Shown: positions 37,345 to 46,915, counted from the first letter of the stretch. The stretch is DNA of 64,000 bases from Candidatus Nanopelagicales bacterium (GCA_030157865.1 JAOATY010000003.1:27883-91882), one strand, 5' to 3'. Numbers and translations are program-made. Notes: generated from the sequence alone by a model not told the origin.

Positions 37345-38700
37345 ATGAGCGTCGCGGAATTTCCCCGCAGTTACGAAGAAGATGGCGCATTAGTACCACC
37401 TCAGGACATCGTCGCGGAACAATCTGTTCTTGGCGCAATGCTCCTTAGCAAAGATGCGATTGCGGATGTAATCGAAAGTCTTCGAGAGCTTGATTTTTAC
37501 AAACCAGCTCACGCGACGATCTATGGCGCAATTTTAGATATTTATGGTCGCGGCGAACCGGCTGATGCAATCACAGTCGCTAACTACTTAAGTAAGTCTG
37601 GCGCACTTGGAAACGTTGGTGGCGCGGGCTACCTTCACACTTTGGTTGCAAGTGTTCCAACAGCAGCTAATGGTGCTTACTACGCACGCATTGTTACTGA
37701 ACGTGCGATCCTTCGTCGACTCGTTGAAGCTGGAACGAAAATTGCGCAAATGGGTTACGCCGGTGATGCCGAAGTAGATCAACTTGTTGATCGCGCGCAA
37801 GCAGAAGTTTACGAAGTTACTGGCCGCAGAACTTCTGATGATTACGCGCCACTTTCTGAAATCATGCCGCAGACACTTTCTGAAATTGAAGCAATTGAAG
37901 GTCGCGGCGGACAGCTAGTTGGAGTTCCAACCGGCTTCCAACAACTTGATGACATCACGCACGGACTTCACGCTGGACAATTAATCATCGTTGCAGCTCG
38001 TCCGGCAATTGGTAAGTCAACATTAGGTTTGGATCTTGCGCGTTCTGCAAGTATTAAAAACAATTTAACTTCTGCAATCTTCTCTCTTGAAATGAGTCGC
38101 AACGAAATCGTAATGAGATTACTTTCTGCCGAAGCTCAAGTTGGCTTGAATCACATGCGCGCCGGCACACTCAGTGACGCAGACTGGGGAAGACTCGCAA
38201 ACAAAATGGGACAAGTTAATGACGCTCCATTGTTTATCGATGATTCACCAAACATGACCATGATGGAAATTCGTGCAAAGGCTCGTCGCCTGAAGCAAAG
38301 ATTTGATTTAAAACTTTTAATTATCGACTACTTGCAACTTATGTCTTCAGGACGAAAAGTTGAAAGCCGTCAGGTTGAAGTTTCGGAATTCTCACGTTCG
38401 TTAAAGCTGCTTGCTAAAGAACTAGAAATTCCGGTTATTGCGATCAGCCAGCTAAACCGTGGACCGGAACAGCGACAAGATAAGCGACCAATGCTTTCTG
38501 ACCTTCGTGAATCCGGATCGCTCGAGCAGGATGCTGACATGGTTGTTCTGCTTCATCGTGAAGATGTTTACGAACGTGAATCACCACGTGCAGGTGAAGC
38601 TGACTTTATTTTGGCTAAGCACCGCAATGGGCCGACTGGAACAATTACTGTGGCATTCCAAGGTCACTACAGTCGATTCGTTGACATGGCAACTTCGTAA
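37345..38700 (+). CDS. dnaB: replicative DNA helicase DnaB
   Basis: Ring helicase that unwinds DNA at the fork. I choose the ATG at 37345 (451 residues), with AAAGGTGG upstream; an in-frame GTG lies 9 bases earlier. The N-terminal domain has PPQDIVAEQSVLGAMLLSKDA and the RecA-like domain has Walker A AARPAIGKSTLG near 212-223, LLIIDYLQLM near 325-334, and AISQLNRGPEQRQDKRPMLSDLRESGSLEQDAD in segments near 370-402. No intein is present, unlike the M. tuberculosis gene. Its usual neighbour rplI is at the other end of the window. Confidence 0.97.
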   Translation: MSVAEFPRSYEEDGALVPPQDIVAEQSVLGAMLLSKDAIADVIESLRELDFYKPAHATIYGAILDIYGRGEPADAITVANYLSKSGALGNVGGAGYLHTLVASVPTAANGAYYARIVTERAILRRLVEAGTKIAQMGYAGDAEVDQLVDRAQAEVYEVTGRRTSDDYAPLSEIMPQTLSEIEAIEGRGGQLVGVPTGFQQLDDITHGLHAGQLIIVAARPAIGKSTLGLDLARSASIKNNLTSAIFSLEMSRNEIVMRLLSAEAQVGLNHMRAGTLSDADWGRLANKMGQVNDAPLFIDDSPNMTMMEIRAKARRLKQRFDLKLLIIDYLQLMSSGRKVESRQVEVSEFSRSLKLLAKELEIPVIAISQLNRGPEQRQDKRPMLSDLRESGSLEQDADMVVLLHREDVYERESPRAGEADFILAKHRNGPTGTITVAFQGHYSRFVDMATS

Positions 38701-38729
38701 GTTTTACTGATTCCAGAAAGAAGCGAGCT

Positions 38730-40103
38730 ATGTCTAACCGAGCAACGCAAATCGATCGAAGCAATTTAGCTGTCTTGCTTGAACGCGAACGTAAAACATA
38801 TTCAGAAAATCACCAAAAGTCTTTTGCTCTGTATAAAGATGCAAAGAATTTATTTGGTGGCGTTCCTATGCCATGGATGAACAAGTGGGTTGGTGGCTTC
38901 CCGCTTTATATGCAGGGTGCAAAAGGAAACATCATTACTGACGTTGATGGTAACGAATACATTGACTTCGCTCTTGGTGATACTGCTGCGATGACAGGGC
39001 ACTCACCAGATGCCAGCGTTAAAGCAATCATTGATCGAATGCAAGACCTAGGTGGAATCACCACAATGATGCCAACCGAAGATGCCCAATGGGTTGGCGC
39101 TGAATTAACCCGTCGCTTCAAAGTTCCGCTTTGGTCATTCACAGTGTCAGCAACCGATGCCAATCGCTGGGCCATCAGGTTGGCCAGATTAGCCACAGGC
39201 AAGAGCAAAATCTTAGTTTTTTCATACTGCTACCACGGTTCTGTCGATGAAACTTTTGGTGTTTTAGATAACGAAGGCAACACAGTTGCCCGACCAGGTA
39301 ACGTCGCGCCACCGGTTCCAATCGATCAGACCACACGAGTAGTTGAATTCAATGATTTACCAGCTCTTGAGGCTGCACTCAAGCACGGTGACATCGCTGC
39401 GATTTTGACTGAGCCTGCCCTAACAAACATTGGCATCGTTTTACCTGAGCCTGGCTACTTAGAAGGAATGCGGGAGCTTGCAACTAAGTACGGCGCATTG
39501 TTAATGATCGATGAAACTCACACGATTTCTGCTGGATACGGTGGCATGACATTGCGTGACAATCTTGATCCAGATATTTTCATCATTGGTAAGAGTATTG
39601 GTGCTGGAATTCCATCCGGTGCGTATGGCTTTACGCAAAAAGTTGTAGACCTAATTAATTCACATACCGAGGCTGACTTAGTAGATGTTGGTGGCGTTGG
39701 TGGCACGTTGGCAGGTAATGCTTTGTCACTGGCCGCGATGAGAGCAACGCTGGGCGAAGTTTTGACTGAGCAAGCCTTTGACCACATGATTCAACTTGCA
39801 ACGCGTTATACGGATCAAGTTAACGCAGCCCTTGATGAATATGGTGTGCCATGGTCCATTTCACAGTTAGGTGCCAGAGCGGAATATCGGTTTACATATC
39901 CAGCGCCGAAAACTGGAACTGAAGCAATGCATGCCGGCGATGATGAACTCGATGAGTTTATGCATTTGTTTATGTGCAACCGCGGAGTTCTCATGACACC
40001 GTTCCACAACATGGCACTAATGTGTCCAACAACTACTCAAGAACAAGTTGATCGTCATGGAATGCTCTTTGCTCAAGCAATGTCCGAGTTAACAAAATCC
40101 TGA
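38730..40103 (+). CDS. class III aminotransferase (glutamate-1-semialdehyde aminomutase-like)
   Basis: A 457-residue PLP enzyme of aminotransferase class III. The cofactor site is in MIDETHTISAGYGG and DIFIIGKSIGAGIPSGAYG, where the lysine of GKS should bind PLP. The N-terminal DVDGNEYIDFALGDTAAMTGHSP (in segments) and the FSYCYHGSVDETFG block resemble glutamate-1-semialdehyde aminomutase, but the protein is longer and lacks the typical HemL context. The amino donor and product cannot be told. It stands alone 29 bases after dnaB. Confidence 0.8.
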   Translation: MSNRATQIDRSNLAVLLERERKTYSENHQKSFALYKDAKNLFGGVPMPWMNKWVGGFPLYMQGAKGNIITDVDGNEYIDFALGDTAAMTGHSPDASVKAIIDRMQDLGGITTMMPTEDAQWVGAELTRRFKVPLWSFTVSATDANRWAIRLARLATGKSKILVFSYCYHGSVDETFGVLDNEGNTVARPGNVAPPVPIDQTTRVVEFNDLPALEAALKHGDIAAILTEPALTNIGIVLPEPGYLEGMRELATKYGALLMIDETHTISAGYGGMTLRDNLDPDIFIIGKSIGAGIPSGAYGFTQKVVDLINSHTEADLVDVGGVGGTLAGNALSLAAMRATLGEVLTEQAFDHMIQLATRYTDQVNAALDEYGVPWSISQLGARAEYRFTYPAPKTGTEAMHAGDDELDEFMHLFMCNRGVLMTPFHNMALMCPTTTQEQVDRHGMLFAQAMSELTKS

Positions 40104-40138
40104 TTTTTCTAAACGCTTTTTACATCTAGAATTTCATC

Positions 40139-41278
40139 ATGACGCTACGTCGCAGACTTCAAGTCTTCATTGCATTTTTTGCAGCCACTGTTTTAGCGGC
40201 TGCAATTTGGGAGCGTTACGTCTACCTAAAGGCCAGAGCCGAAATCAGTGACACGATTGCGCAAGACATCAGACTTGATGATGTTGCAGATCAACTGTCA
40301 TCAGCTCTAAGTATTTCGATCTTCATCAGCCTTTTGTTACTAGCGCTGGCATGGATCTTCTTAGAACGTTGGGTACTAGAACCACTTGATGAAATGCGTA
40401 CTGAGTTACGAATGGTGGCTAGCGGAACTATTCATCAAGTCATTGAAGTAGCTAACCCACCGGAAATTTCACTTGCCGCAGCAGATGCAGAATCGATGCG
40501 TCAAAATTTGGTAACTCAAATTGACTTAGCACGAGCCGCTTGGCAAGGACTTGAACAAGATGCGCCGCTTGTTGCTTCAATGCGAAAAGCGTTATCGCCA
40601 ACTTTGATTGACACTGCAAAACTCGGTATCGATGTTTCGGGACAAACCTTGCCAGCCAGTGGAGCCATCGCAGGGGACTGGTGGGATCTGATCAGAACTC
40701 CGCAAGGAACTGCATTAGCCATGGTTGACGTAACTGGCCATGGCCCGGAGGCCGGTGTTGTCGGACTTCAAATCAAAGCCATTATGACTGCCGCGCTTTC
40801 AGCTGGATTCTCACCAAGCGCAGTTATGGAGCGAGTATCTGCCGGACTATCTGATGTTGATGCCTTGCTTGCCACCGCAGTGATCTTGGAAATTCCAAAT
40901 GACAAGAGCCAGCCAACAAAGTGGGTTAATGCCGGACATCCAGCTGGCTACTGGGTTGATGCCAATCATTTGATTACAACTTTGAATCCAACCGGCCCGA
41001 TGCTCGGCGGATTTGGGGGAGAGTGGCAAAGCCAAGAATTCTTTTTCAGTGAAGGCGATCGCCTGATCTTGGTGTCTGACGGACTACTAGAAACTCAGGA
41101 TGAAAAGGGCGAGGAATTCGGAACTCAAGGCCTAATCACTTCCGTAGTTTCCGGGGAGCGCACTGGATCTTCTGCCGAATTAACAAACCTGATAGTCTCC
41201 ACCGCCCGTCAAGATTCCGTTACCTGGAACCGTGACGACGTCTCAGTTGTTGTAATTACGCGTAGGCTCGGAGAGTGA
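40139..41278 (+). CDS. membrane PP2C-type (SpoIIE/RsbU) serine phosphatase with HAMP-like linker
   Basis: A 379-residue protein. Two membrane helices lie near residues 5-27 and 55-78, then a HAMP-like linker (WVLEPLDEMRTELRMVASG), a helical stretch, and a PPM phosphatase domain (about 155-378) with metal-binding GDWWDL and MVDVTGHGPEAG and a later LILVSDGLLETQDE. Such proteins dephosphorylate STAS anti-anti-sigma factors; one is encoded at 61040, but no anti-sigma kinase is in the window. The outer loop between the helices is short, about 25 residues. The next gene's GTG overlaps its TGA. Confidence 0.88.
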   Translation: MTLRRRLQVFIAFFAATVLAAAIWERYVYLKARAEISDTIAQDIRLDDVADQLSSALSISIFISLLLLALAWIFLERWVLEPLDEMRTELRMVASGTIHQVIEVANPPEISLAAADAESMRQNLVTQIDLARAAWQGLEQDAPLVASMRKALSPTLIDTAKLGIDVSGQTLPASGAIAGDWWDLIRTPQGTALAMVDVTGHGPEAGVVGLQIKAIMTAALSAGFSPSAVMERVSAGLSDVDALLATAVILEIPNDKSQPTKWVNAGHPAGYWVDANHLITTLNPTGPMLGGFGGEWQSQEFFFSEGDRLILVSDGLLETQDEKGEEFGTQGLITSVVSGERTGSSAELTNLIVSTARQDSVTWNRDDVSVVVITRRLGE

Positions 41279-42354
41279 GCGAGTCAACGAATCCACAGCT
41301 TCGACCTGAAATGGCGAAGCTGCCAACTTATAAAGCCGGCAAAAAAGTTGAGCCAGTTAACGGCTTAACGGCTTACAAGCTTTCTAGTAATGAGATTGCT
41401 CATTCACCACTTCCAAGCGTTCTGGCAGCCATTGTTGATGCGGCAGCCGAGATCAATCGCTATCCAGATCCATTCACCACAAAATTGATCCATGCCTTGT
41501 CTGAAAAGTTTTCCGTCCCTGCCGATCAAATCGCAACCGGCACTGGTTCAGTTGGCGTATGTCAGCAAATCATTCAGTCAGTCGCTGGAGCCGGTGACGA
41601 AGTCATCTATGCCTGGCGTTCATTCGAGGCCTACCCAATCATTACAACAATCGCGGGGGCAGTTAGCGTTCAAGTTCCTTTAACGGACGATGGCCAACAC
41701 GATTTAGCAGCAATGTTAAATGCCATAACTCCAAAGACTCGAGCAATTTTTGTTTGCACACCGAACAACCCAACTGGCGGAATTGTCACGCAACAACAGA
41801 TTGATGAATTTTTAGCAAAAGTACCAAGAAATATCTTGGTTGTGATTGATGAAGCGTACGTTGAATTTAATCGCGACGAAAATGCAATTGATGGCATTGC
41901 AACAGTGAAAGCAAATTCAAATGTTGGTGTGCTTCGAACATTCTCTAAAGCATATGGACTTGCTGGCTTACGAGTTGGATATTTTGTCGGTCCAAAAAAT
42001 ATTGCAGATGCAGTTCGAAAAACTGCGGTACCGTTTGGTGTTTCTAACATCGCACAAGTTGCAGCTGTTGCGTCGCTAGAACATGAATCAGAATTGTTCA
42101 CTCGGGTTGATGAAGTAATTCAAGAACGAATTTGGTTTGAGACAGAACTAGCAAAACTAGGATTCAATCTTCCACCAAGTCAAGCAAACTTTGTTTGGAT
42201 ACCAATGGGTGATCGCACTGAAGAGTTCGCACTTCGCAGTGAAGGGATAGCAGTTTCAATTCGCCCATTCCCAGGTGAAGGCGTACGAATTAGTATCGGT
42301 GAACGACCAGCGCTTGAACGAGTTATTGAACTTGCGAAAGATTTTGTTTTTTAA
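41275..42354 (+). CDS. histidinol-phosphate/aromatic aminotransferase, HisC-Pat type
   Basis: Fold-type I PLP enzyme of 359 residues, GTG start overlapping the phosphatase gene by 4 bases. It has YKLSSNEIAHSPLPSV near the N-terminus, CTPNNPTGGIV near 161-171, VVIDEAYVEF near 191-200, and the PLP lysine in RTFSKAYGLAGLRVGY near 222-237. These fit HisC and its actinobacterial relative Pat, which aminates phenylpyruvate and related keto acids. No other his gene is near, which favours the Pat role, but the sequence alone does not decide. Confidence 0.85.
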   Translation: MSESTNPQLRPEMAKLPTYKAGKKVEPVNGLTAYKLSSNEIAHSPLPSVLAAIVDAAAEINRYPDPFTTKLIHALSEKFSVPADQIATGTGSVGVCQQIIQSVAGAGDEVIYAWRSFEAYPIITTIAGAVSVQVPLTDDGQHDLAAMLNAITPKTRAIFVCTPNNPTGGIVTQQQIDEFLAKVPRNILVVIDEAYVEFNRDENAIDGIATVKANSNVGVLRTFSKAYGLAGLRVGYFVGPKNIADAVRKTAVPFGVSNIAQVAAVASLEHESELFTRVDEVIQERIWFETELAKLGFNLPPSQANFVWIPMGDRTEEFALRSEGIAVSIRPFPGEGVRISIGERPALERVIELAKDFVF

Positions 42355-43258
42355 CTGATTCGACTGCAACAACAATTGCAACGCTGACAATAACGATAAA
42401 GCCACCAACCAAAATATTGGTTGTGAGAGTTTCGTTGAAGATAATGATTCCCAGTGCTACGGCGACCACAGGATTCACATATGCATAAGTCGAAACCAAT
42501 GTGATTGGCGCATTTTCCAACAACCAGGTGTAAACCGTGTAGCCAATCAGGGAGCCAACGGTTACCAAGTAGAACCAACCACCCCATGATCTAACGCTGG
42601 CATCCATGAAATCGGCAATTGATTCTTGATGAATCATTCCTGCAATGAATAGCGCAACAGCAGCGCCGGCCATCTCGTAGGTGCTTAAAACCAAAGGATT
42701 ACTTGGGGTTTCCATACGTGGTGCGATGAATGATCCAAGCGACCAACATAGGTTTCCAAACAAAATTATGAACATCCAAAGAGTTACATTTGCGCCACCG
42801 GAATCAGGTCGAGCAATTGTTTGTCCCGGCAACATAATGATTGCGATTCCAACTAGACCTGCAATGATTCCTAAAAGTGAAGAGAGTTTCGGTCGATCTT
42901 TATCTAGAGTGCGAAACAGCGCGGTCCAAATTGGCATAGCTGCAACGATTAACGATGCAACACCAATTGGCACCACCTTTTCTGCCAGAGCCATCGTGCC
43001 TAGTCCAGTTCCAAGCATTAGGACACCGAGAAATATTGCGCTGGAAAATTCTTTTCGATTTAAGCGCAATGCATCCCAGCCACTACGAATACCAATGAAA
43101 AGGAAAAGAGCCAGGCTTGCTGCAACGAAACGAAACGACATCGAAAGTAGCGGTGGCATAGTTTCAATCGTGAATGCAATGCCTATGTAAGTAGTGCCCC
43201 AGGCAATGTACATAATTCCCAAACCAATTGCGACTTTGGTTTTTATTGAACTACTCAC
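42323..43258 (-). CDS. EamA/RhaT family transporter
   Basis: A 311-residue membrane protein with ten hydrophobic segments arranged as two EamA repeats (about 10-140 and 155-295). Typical patches are WGTTYIGIAFTIETMPPLL in the first helix pair, GVLMLGTGLGTMALAEKVVPIGVASLI (in segments), and NAPITLVSTYAYVNPVVAVALG in the second repeat. Such proteins often export amino acids or metabolites. Its 3' end overlaps the end of the convergent aminotransferase gene by 32 bases. Confidence 0.88.
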   Translation of the reverse strand: MSSSIKTKVAIGLGIMYIAWGTTYIGIAFTIETMPPLLSMSFRFVAASLALFLFIGIRSGWDALRLNRKEFSSAIFLGVLMLGTGLGTMALAEKVVPIGVASLIVAAMPIWTALFRTLDKDRPKLSSLLGIIAGLVGIAIIMLPGQTIARPDSGGANVTLWMFIILFGNLCWSLGSFIAPRMETPSNPLVLSTYEMAGAAVALFIAGMIHQESIADFMDASVRSWGGWFYLVTVGSLIGYTVYTWLLENAPITLVSTYAYVNPVVAVALGIIIFNETLTTNILVGGFIVIVSVAIVVAVESVKKQNLSQVQ

Positions 43259-43319
43259 ATGAACACACTATGGGGAAGATAAGAATAAAAATACTTTGGG
43301 TCAATTTAGATAACGCGAG

Positions 43320-43781
43320 TTAAGCCAGTGCTGATTTAACAGCAGCAGCGACTGCGCCACCATCTGCTCGACCTGAAACTTGTGGCGAAACAATTTTCAT
43401 AACAGCGCCCATTGCACTTGGACCCGTTGCACCACTTGCTGCAACTTGCGCAACGGCATCAGAAATAATCTTTGCTAAGTCTTCGTCAGACAGTGCTTCC
43501 GGCAGGTAAGCCTGAATGATTCCTAATTCGGCGCGCTCTTTTTCAGCTAGTTCTGGTCGCTTAGCTTCGTCGTAAGCAGTTGCTGCTTCTTTGCGCTTTT
43601 TAGCTTCGCGATTTAGAACTGTAATCAAGTCCTGGTCATTGAGTACGCGAGCTTCTTTGCCAGAAACTTCCTCATTAGTAATTGCAGACAGGACCATCCG
43701 TAAGGTTCCTGAAGTGAGCGAATCCTTTGCCTTGATTGCAGCAGTTAGATCAACATGGATTTGCTCTTTGAGGTTTGTCAT
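43320..43781 (-). CDS. GatB/YqeY domain protein
   Basis: A 153-residue helical protein of the YqeY family, related to the tRNA-binding tail domain of GatB. It starts LKEQIHVDLTAAIKAKDSLTSGTLRMVLSAI and has IIQAYLPEALSDEDL and the glycine-rich MGAVMKIVSPQVSGRADG near the end. The precise role is not known; tRNA or amidotransferase contact is inferred from the domain. It is 49 bases downstream of the second PBP gene and reads in the same direction. Confidence 0.92.
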   Translation of the reverse strand: MTNLKEQIHVDLTAAIKAKDSLTSGTLRMVLSAITNEEVSGKEARVLNDQDLITVLNREAKKRKEAATAYDEAKRPELAEKERAELGIIQAYLPEALSDEDLAKIISDAVAQVAASGATGPSAMGAVMKIVSPQVSGRADGGAVAAAVKSALA

Positions 43782-43830
43782 ATCTATACCTTGTCAGACC
43801 GGGAGTGAGAATAGAAACTTCTGGCCTAGA

Positions 43831-46158
43831 TTATGGAGTTTTTGTGGAAGTTCCTGAAGGAGATGGAGAAGGCGAGGTTGATGGATCCGCAGCCGTTTTC
43901 GTTTCTGCAATTACTTGTCCAGTCAACGCATCGATGATCTGTCCGGTTGCAGGATCAAGAATGTAAGTGCCCGCAGCAAGTTCCGCAGCATATTTCTTAA
44001 GTGCTGACTTCGACTTACACGCAACTAGCTCTTCTTCTTCAAGGCCAGCGCACTTATCTTTGGTGGCAGTGATCTTGTTTCCGTATCCACCGGCATTGAC
44101 GCCATTAAGCGTATTCAAATCCCAAGCAGTTTCCGGAGTTCCCTCAAGCGCACCAATTAATGAATCACGCCAGATCGGACCAGGCATAGTTGAACCGAAA
44201 ACCTGTGAGTAGTAGCGACCATTAATGGTCACACCCTTCATCGGATATTTTTGGCCACCACGAGGATCGCCAACCCAGACAGCAGCAGCCATGTCTGGTG
44301 TGTAACCAACAAACCAGACAGCAGCCGAACTGTCAGTAGTTCCGGTTTTACCTGCAGCGGGACGACCTAGATCCATTGCTTGTCCGGTACGACCCTTAAC
44401 TGGGCCATCAATAACGCCAGCAAGTACTGCAGTTGTGCTGTCAGCCACTTGTAAATCAATGGTGCGTTCGCAATCTGCGGAAGGAACGTTCAGGTTCTTG
44501 CCATAACGATCTTTAACTTCGGTGATAGCAATTGCGTTGCAACGAATACCGTGTGCTGCAAAGGTTGCCATTCCAACAGCCATGTCAAGAGTTGTGACAT
44601 CAAAGCAACCAAGTGTGAAGCACGGGAACTTTTCAAAGTCCTCGCCGTTACCTTGCTTAACGCCAGCAGCTTTTGCAATCTCAGGAGGATCACAAAGGCC
44701 AAGTTGTTCTTCTAGTCCAACGAAGTATGTATTAACTGAGTACGCAGTGCCGCTGAGAATATCGAAGGCTCCGGATGCTGTTGAGTTCTTAACTTCGTAA
44801 GGAGCAAAATCGTCACCGGTTTCACATTCAACAAAATCTTCGAACTTCTTCTTTTCCGGAGAGTTGATTACCTTGAATGGATCCCAGCCCTGCTTAAACG
44901 CAGCAGCAATTGTGAACGCTTTGAAAGTAGAGCCAGCCTGGAATCCCACGCTGCCATTTGCGTTTACTGGAGCTCCGTAATTCACAGTTGTGTAACCAAC
45001 TCCGCTTCGTCCCCATTTACGGTTCTGAGCCATTGCAGTGATTTCGCCAGTTCCTGGGCGAATCATTGTGATTGAAGCAGCCTTGCCGCTTGGATCGTCG
45101 TAAGGAATACGTTCCTCAACAGCTGTTTGTGATGACACCTGGGCCTTACGGTCAAGTGTTGTCTTAATAGTTAGTCCACCGATGTCGAGAAGTCTTTCGC
45201 GATCTTCTGGTGTTTCACCAAACACAGGATCATTTTTCAAAACTGTTAAAACGTAATCACAAAAGAACGGTGCAATTGAACTTGTGCAACCGTTTGGAAG
45301 TTCCGCCGGATCCAAATCATCTTCAACTGAAATTGCTTTTGCAGCATCGGCTTGTTCTTGCGTGATGTAGCCAGTGTTGACCATTGCATTTAAAACTTGA
45401 TCGCGCCGATTTTGAGCACGCTCAGGATATTGTGTTGGATCAAAACGTGAAGGGTTCTGTACCAAACCTGCAAGTGTTGCAGCCTGACTCAACGTCAACT
45501 TGTCTGCGTTAGTCGAGAAGTAACGACGAGCTGCAATTTCAACGCCGTATGAACCGGCACCAAAGTAAGCAATGTTTAAGTAACCTTCAAGAATTTCTTT
45601 TTTCGAAAGTTTGTTTTCAAGTGCAATCGCGTAACGTGCTTCGCGCAGCTTACGATTTATGCTCGTTGCAGTGGCTGCCTCTTGCTCTTCCTTGGTTGTA
45701 GCGGCAGTCAACAAAATCTGTTTTACGTATTGCTGGGTGATTGTTGATCCACCCTGGACCTGGCCACCTGCGCCAGTCGAAATTGCTGCACGCAAAGTTC
45801 CCTTGAAATCAATGCCAGCATGATTTAGAAAGCGCTGATCTTCAATCGCAATCACAGCTTGCTGCATGATCGGTGAGATTTCTTCGAGCGGGACTTCAAT
45901 TCGGTTCTGTGCGAAAAGCACTGCGAGAGTGTCGCCATTTGAATCTGTAATTGTGTTCTGTTGCGGCAGCGGTACCTGAGTTAGATCACTAGGTAAGTTA
46001 CTGAAAGCTTGAGCGCTATTTCGGGTAGCAAGTCCGATGCCACCGATTACTGGAAGTACTACGAATGCGGCAACAACGCCAGCAAGTGCAACAAAAGTTG
46101 CCATTCGGGTCAAAAGACCGAAACGGTCCAGCCCAGTTCCCCCAAGGTTGTTTTCCAT
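43831..46158 (-). CDS. class A penicillin-binding protein (PonA2-like)
   Basis: Second bifunctional peptidoglycan synthase, 775 residues. The membrane helix is near 20-44. The GT51 domain has catalytic E106 in AIEDQRFLNHAG and GGSTITQQYVKQ near 137-148. The transpeptidase has S410-TF-K413, S474-V-N476 and K604-TG. The C-terminal tail after about 740 is Thr/Ser/Pro-rich; no PASTA domain is seen, unlike the first PBP. It is divergent from a WhiB4-like gene, as ponA2 and whiB4 are neighbours in mycobacteria. Confidence 0.95.
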   Translation of the reverse strand: MENNLGGTGLDRFGLLTRMATFVALAGVVAAFVVLPVIGGIGLATRNSAQAFSNLPSDLTQVPLPQQNTITDSNGDTLAVLFAQNRIEVPLEEISPIMQQAVIAIEDQRFLNHAGIDFKGTLRAAISTGAGGQVQGGSTITQQYVKQILLTAATTKEEQEAATATSINRKLREARYAIALENKLSKKEILEGYLNIAYFGAGSYGVEIAARRYFSTNADKLTLSQAATLAGLVQNPSRFDPTQYPERAQNRRDQVLNAMVNTGYITQEQADAAKAISVEDDLDPAELPNGCTSSIAPFFCDYVLTVLKNDPVFGETPEDRERLLDIGGLTIKTTLDRKAQVSSQTAVEERIPYDDPSGKAASITMIRPGTGEITAMAQNRKWGRSGVGYTTVNYGAPVNANGSVGFQAGSTFKAFTIAAAFKQGWDPFKVINSPEKKKFEDFVECETGDDFAPYEVKNSTASGAFDILSGTAYSVNTYFVGLEEQLGLCDPPEIAKAAGVKQGNGEDFEKFPCFTLGCFDVTTLDMAVGMATFAAHGIRCNAIAITEVKDRYGKNLNVPSADCERTIDLQVADSTTAVLAGVIDGPVKGRTGQAMDLGRPAAGKTGTTDSSAAVWFVGYTPDMAAAVWVGDPRGGQKYPMKGVTINGRYYSQVFGSTMPGPIWRDSLIGALEGTPETAWDLNTLNGVNAGGYGNKITATKDKCAGLEEEELVACKSKSALKKYAAELAAGTYILDPATGQIIDALTGQVIAETKTAADPSTSPSPSPSGTSTKTP

Positions 46159-46256
46159 AGTTAGTCAATGGTAACTCCCGATATGTCCGAGACGAAACGC
46201 GCACATATCTAATAGATAACAGTTGTTATTTTGCAGAAAAAATCTGGTTCAAACTA

Positions 46257-46286
46257 TTGACATGGGCTATTGAGTACCCCAATAGT
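46257..46286 (+). promoter_or_regulatory. whiB promoter candidate with overlapping inverted repeat
   Basis: TTGACA (46257-46262) is a perfect -35 hexamer, with AATAGT at 46281-46286 as a weak -10 at 18 bases. CTATTG (46267-46272) and CAATAG (46280-46285) form an inverted repeat over the spacer and -10, a place where a repressor could act. The gap 46159-46371 between the PBP and whiB contains nothing else that I recognise. Confidence 0.45.
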
Positions 46287-46371
46287 TGACCCATTGGTGT
46301 TTGCTCTAGCATTTCGCACAGGGAAAACATCGATCGACGTTAATCCAAGTATGAGGGGATACAAATCGTCA

Positions 46372-46677
46372 ATGTGGAATGCTGAGTGGAGCCGGAACGC
46401 AGCTTGTCGCGATACCGATCCAGATCTTTTATTTGTCCAAGGCGCCGCACAAAACCGAGTGAAGGTTATTTGTGCTGGATGTTCGGTGCGAACTGAATGC
46501 CTAGCTGATGCCCTCGATAACGAAATCGAATTTGGCGTTTGGGGCGGCATGACCGAGCGTGAGCGCCGAGCATTATTGCGCCGACGTTCGAACGTGTCTT
46601 CCTGGCGCGAGCTGTTAATGAATGCCCGCAAGGATTACAACAGCCTTGACCCAGTGGCTTTTGTTCGCGGAGCCTAA
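46372..46677 (+). CDS. WhiB family iron-sulfur regulator (WhiB4-like)
   Basis: A 101-residue Wbl protein that should hold a [4Fe-4S] cluster through C12, C34, C37 and C43, followed by the FGVWGG turn (54-59) and the basic DNA-binding RRALLRRR. TDPDLLFVQGAAQ and CLADALDNEIEFGVWGGMTER (in segments) match mycobacterial WhiB4, as does the neighbouring PBP. The start is uncertain: ATG 46372 gives a compact protein, and ATG 46351 is also possible, with GAGGGG between the two. Role: redox or nitric-oxide-sensing transcription control, inferred from the family. Confidence 0.93.
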   Translation: MWNAEWSRNAACRDTDPDLLFVQGAAQNRVKVICAGCSVRTECLADALDNEIEFGVWGGMTERERRALLRRRSNVSSWRELLMNARKDYNSLDPVAFVRGA

Positions 46678-46721
46678 TTCCGACATTTTTGGTCTGCCCG
46701 TAACTGTCGTATGCTCAAGTC

Positions 46722-46880
46722 ATGACTAAGTGGGAATATTTGACCGCACCTTTATTGGTTCACAACACCAAGGCAATCCTGGATAACTTCGGACTTGATG
46801 GCTGGGAACTAGTAGCAATAATTCCAGGTATGAATTCAGAAAATCTTGTTGCTTACTTCAAGCGACCAAAGGATAACTAG
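46722..46880 (+). CDS. DUF4177 small protein
   Basis: A 52-residue protein, MTKWEYLTAPLLVHNTKAIL at its start, then LDNFGLDGWELVAIIPG, the typical DUF4177 pattern of a short beta-alpha-beta unit with W-E-Y and DGWELV. A peptide of this kind lies between the whiB4 and RidA genes in mycobacteria too. Its function is unknown. It starts 44 bases after whiB and ends 35 bases before ridA. Confidence 0.85.
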   Translation: MTKWEYLTAPLLVHNTKAILDNFGLDGWELVAIIPGMNSENLVAYFKRPKDN

Positions 46881-46915
46881 TCGCAAATTAGGCGACTAAG
46901 AGATTAGGAAAAAAC

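Noticed and set aside
4979..46158. The two class A PBPs as a repeat or recent duplication
   Set aside because: They differ in length, C-terminal domains and neighbours, matching the two separate PonA1 and PonA2 lines.
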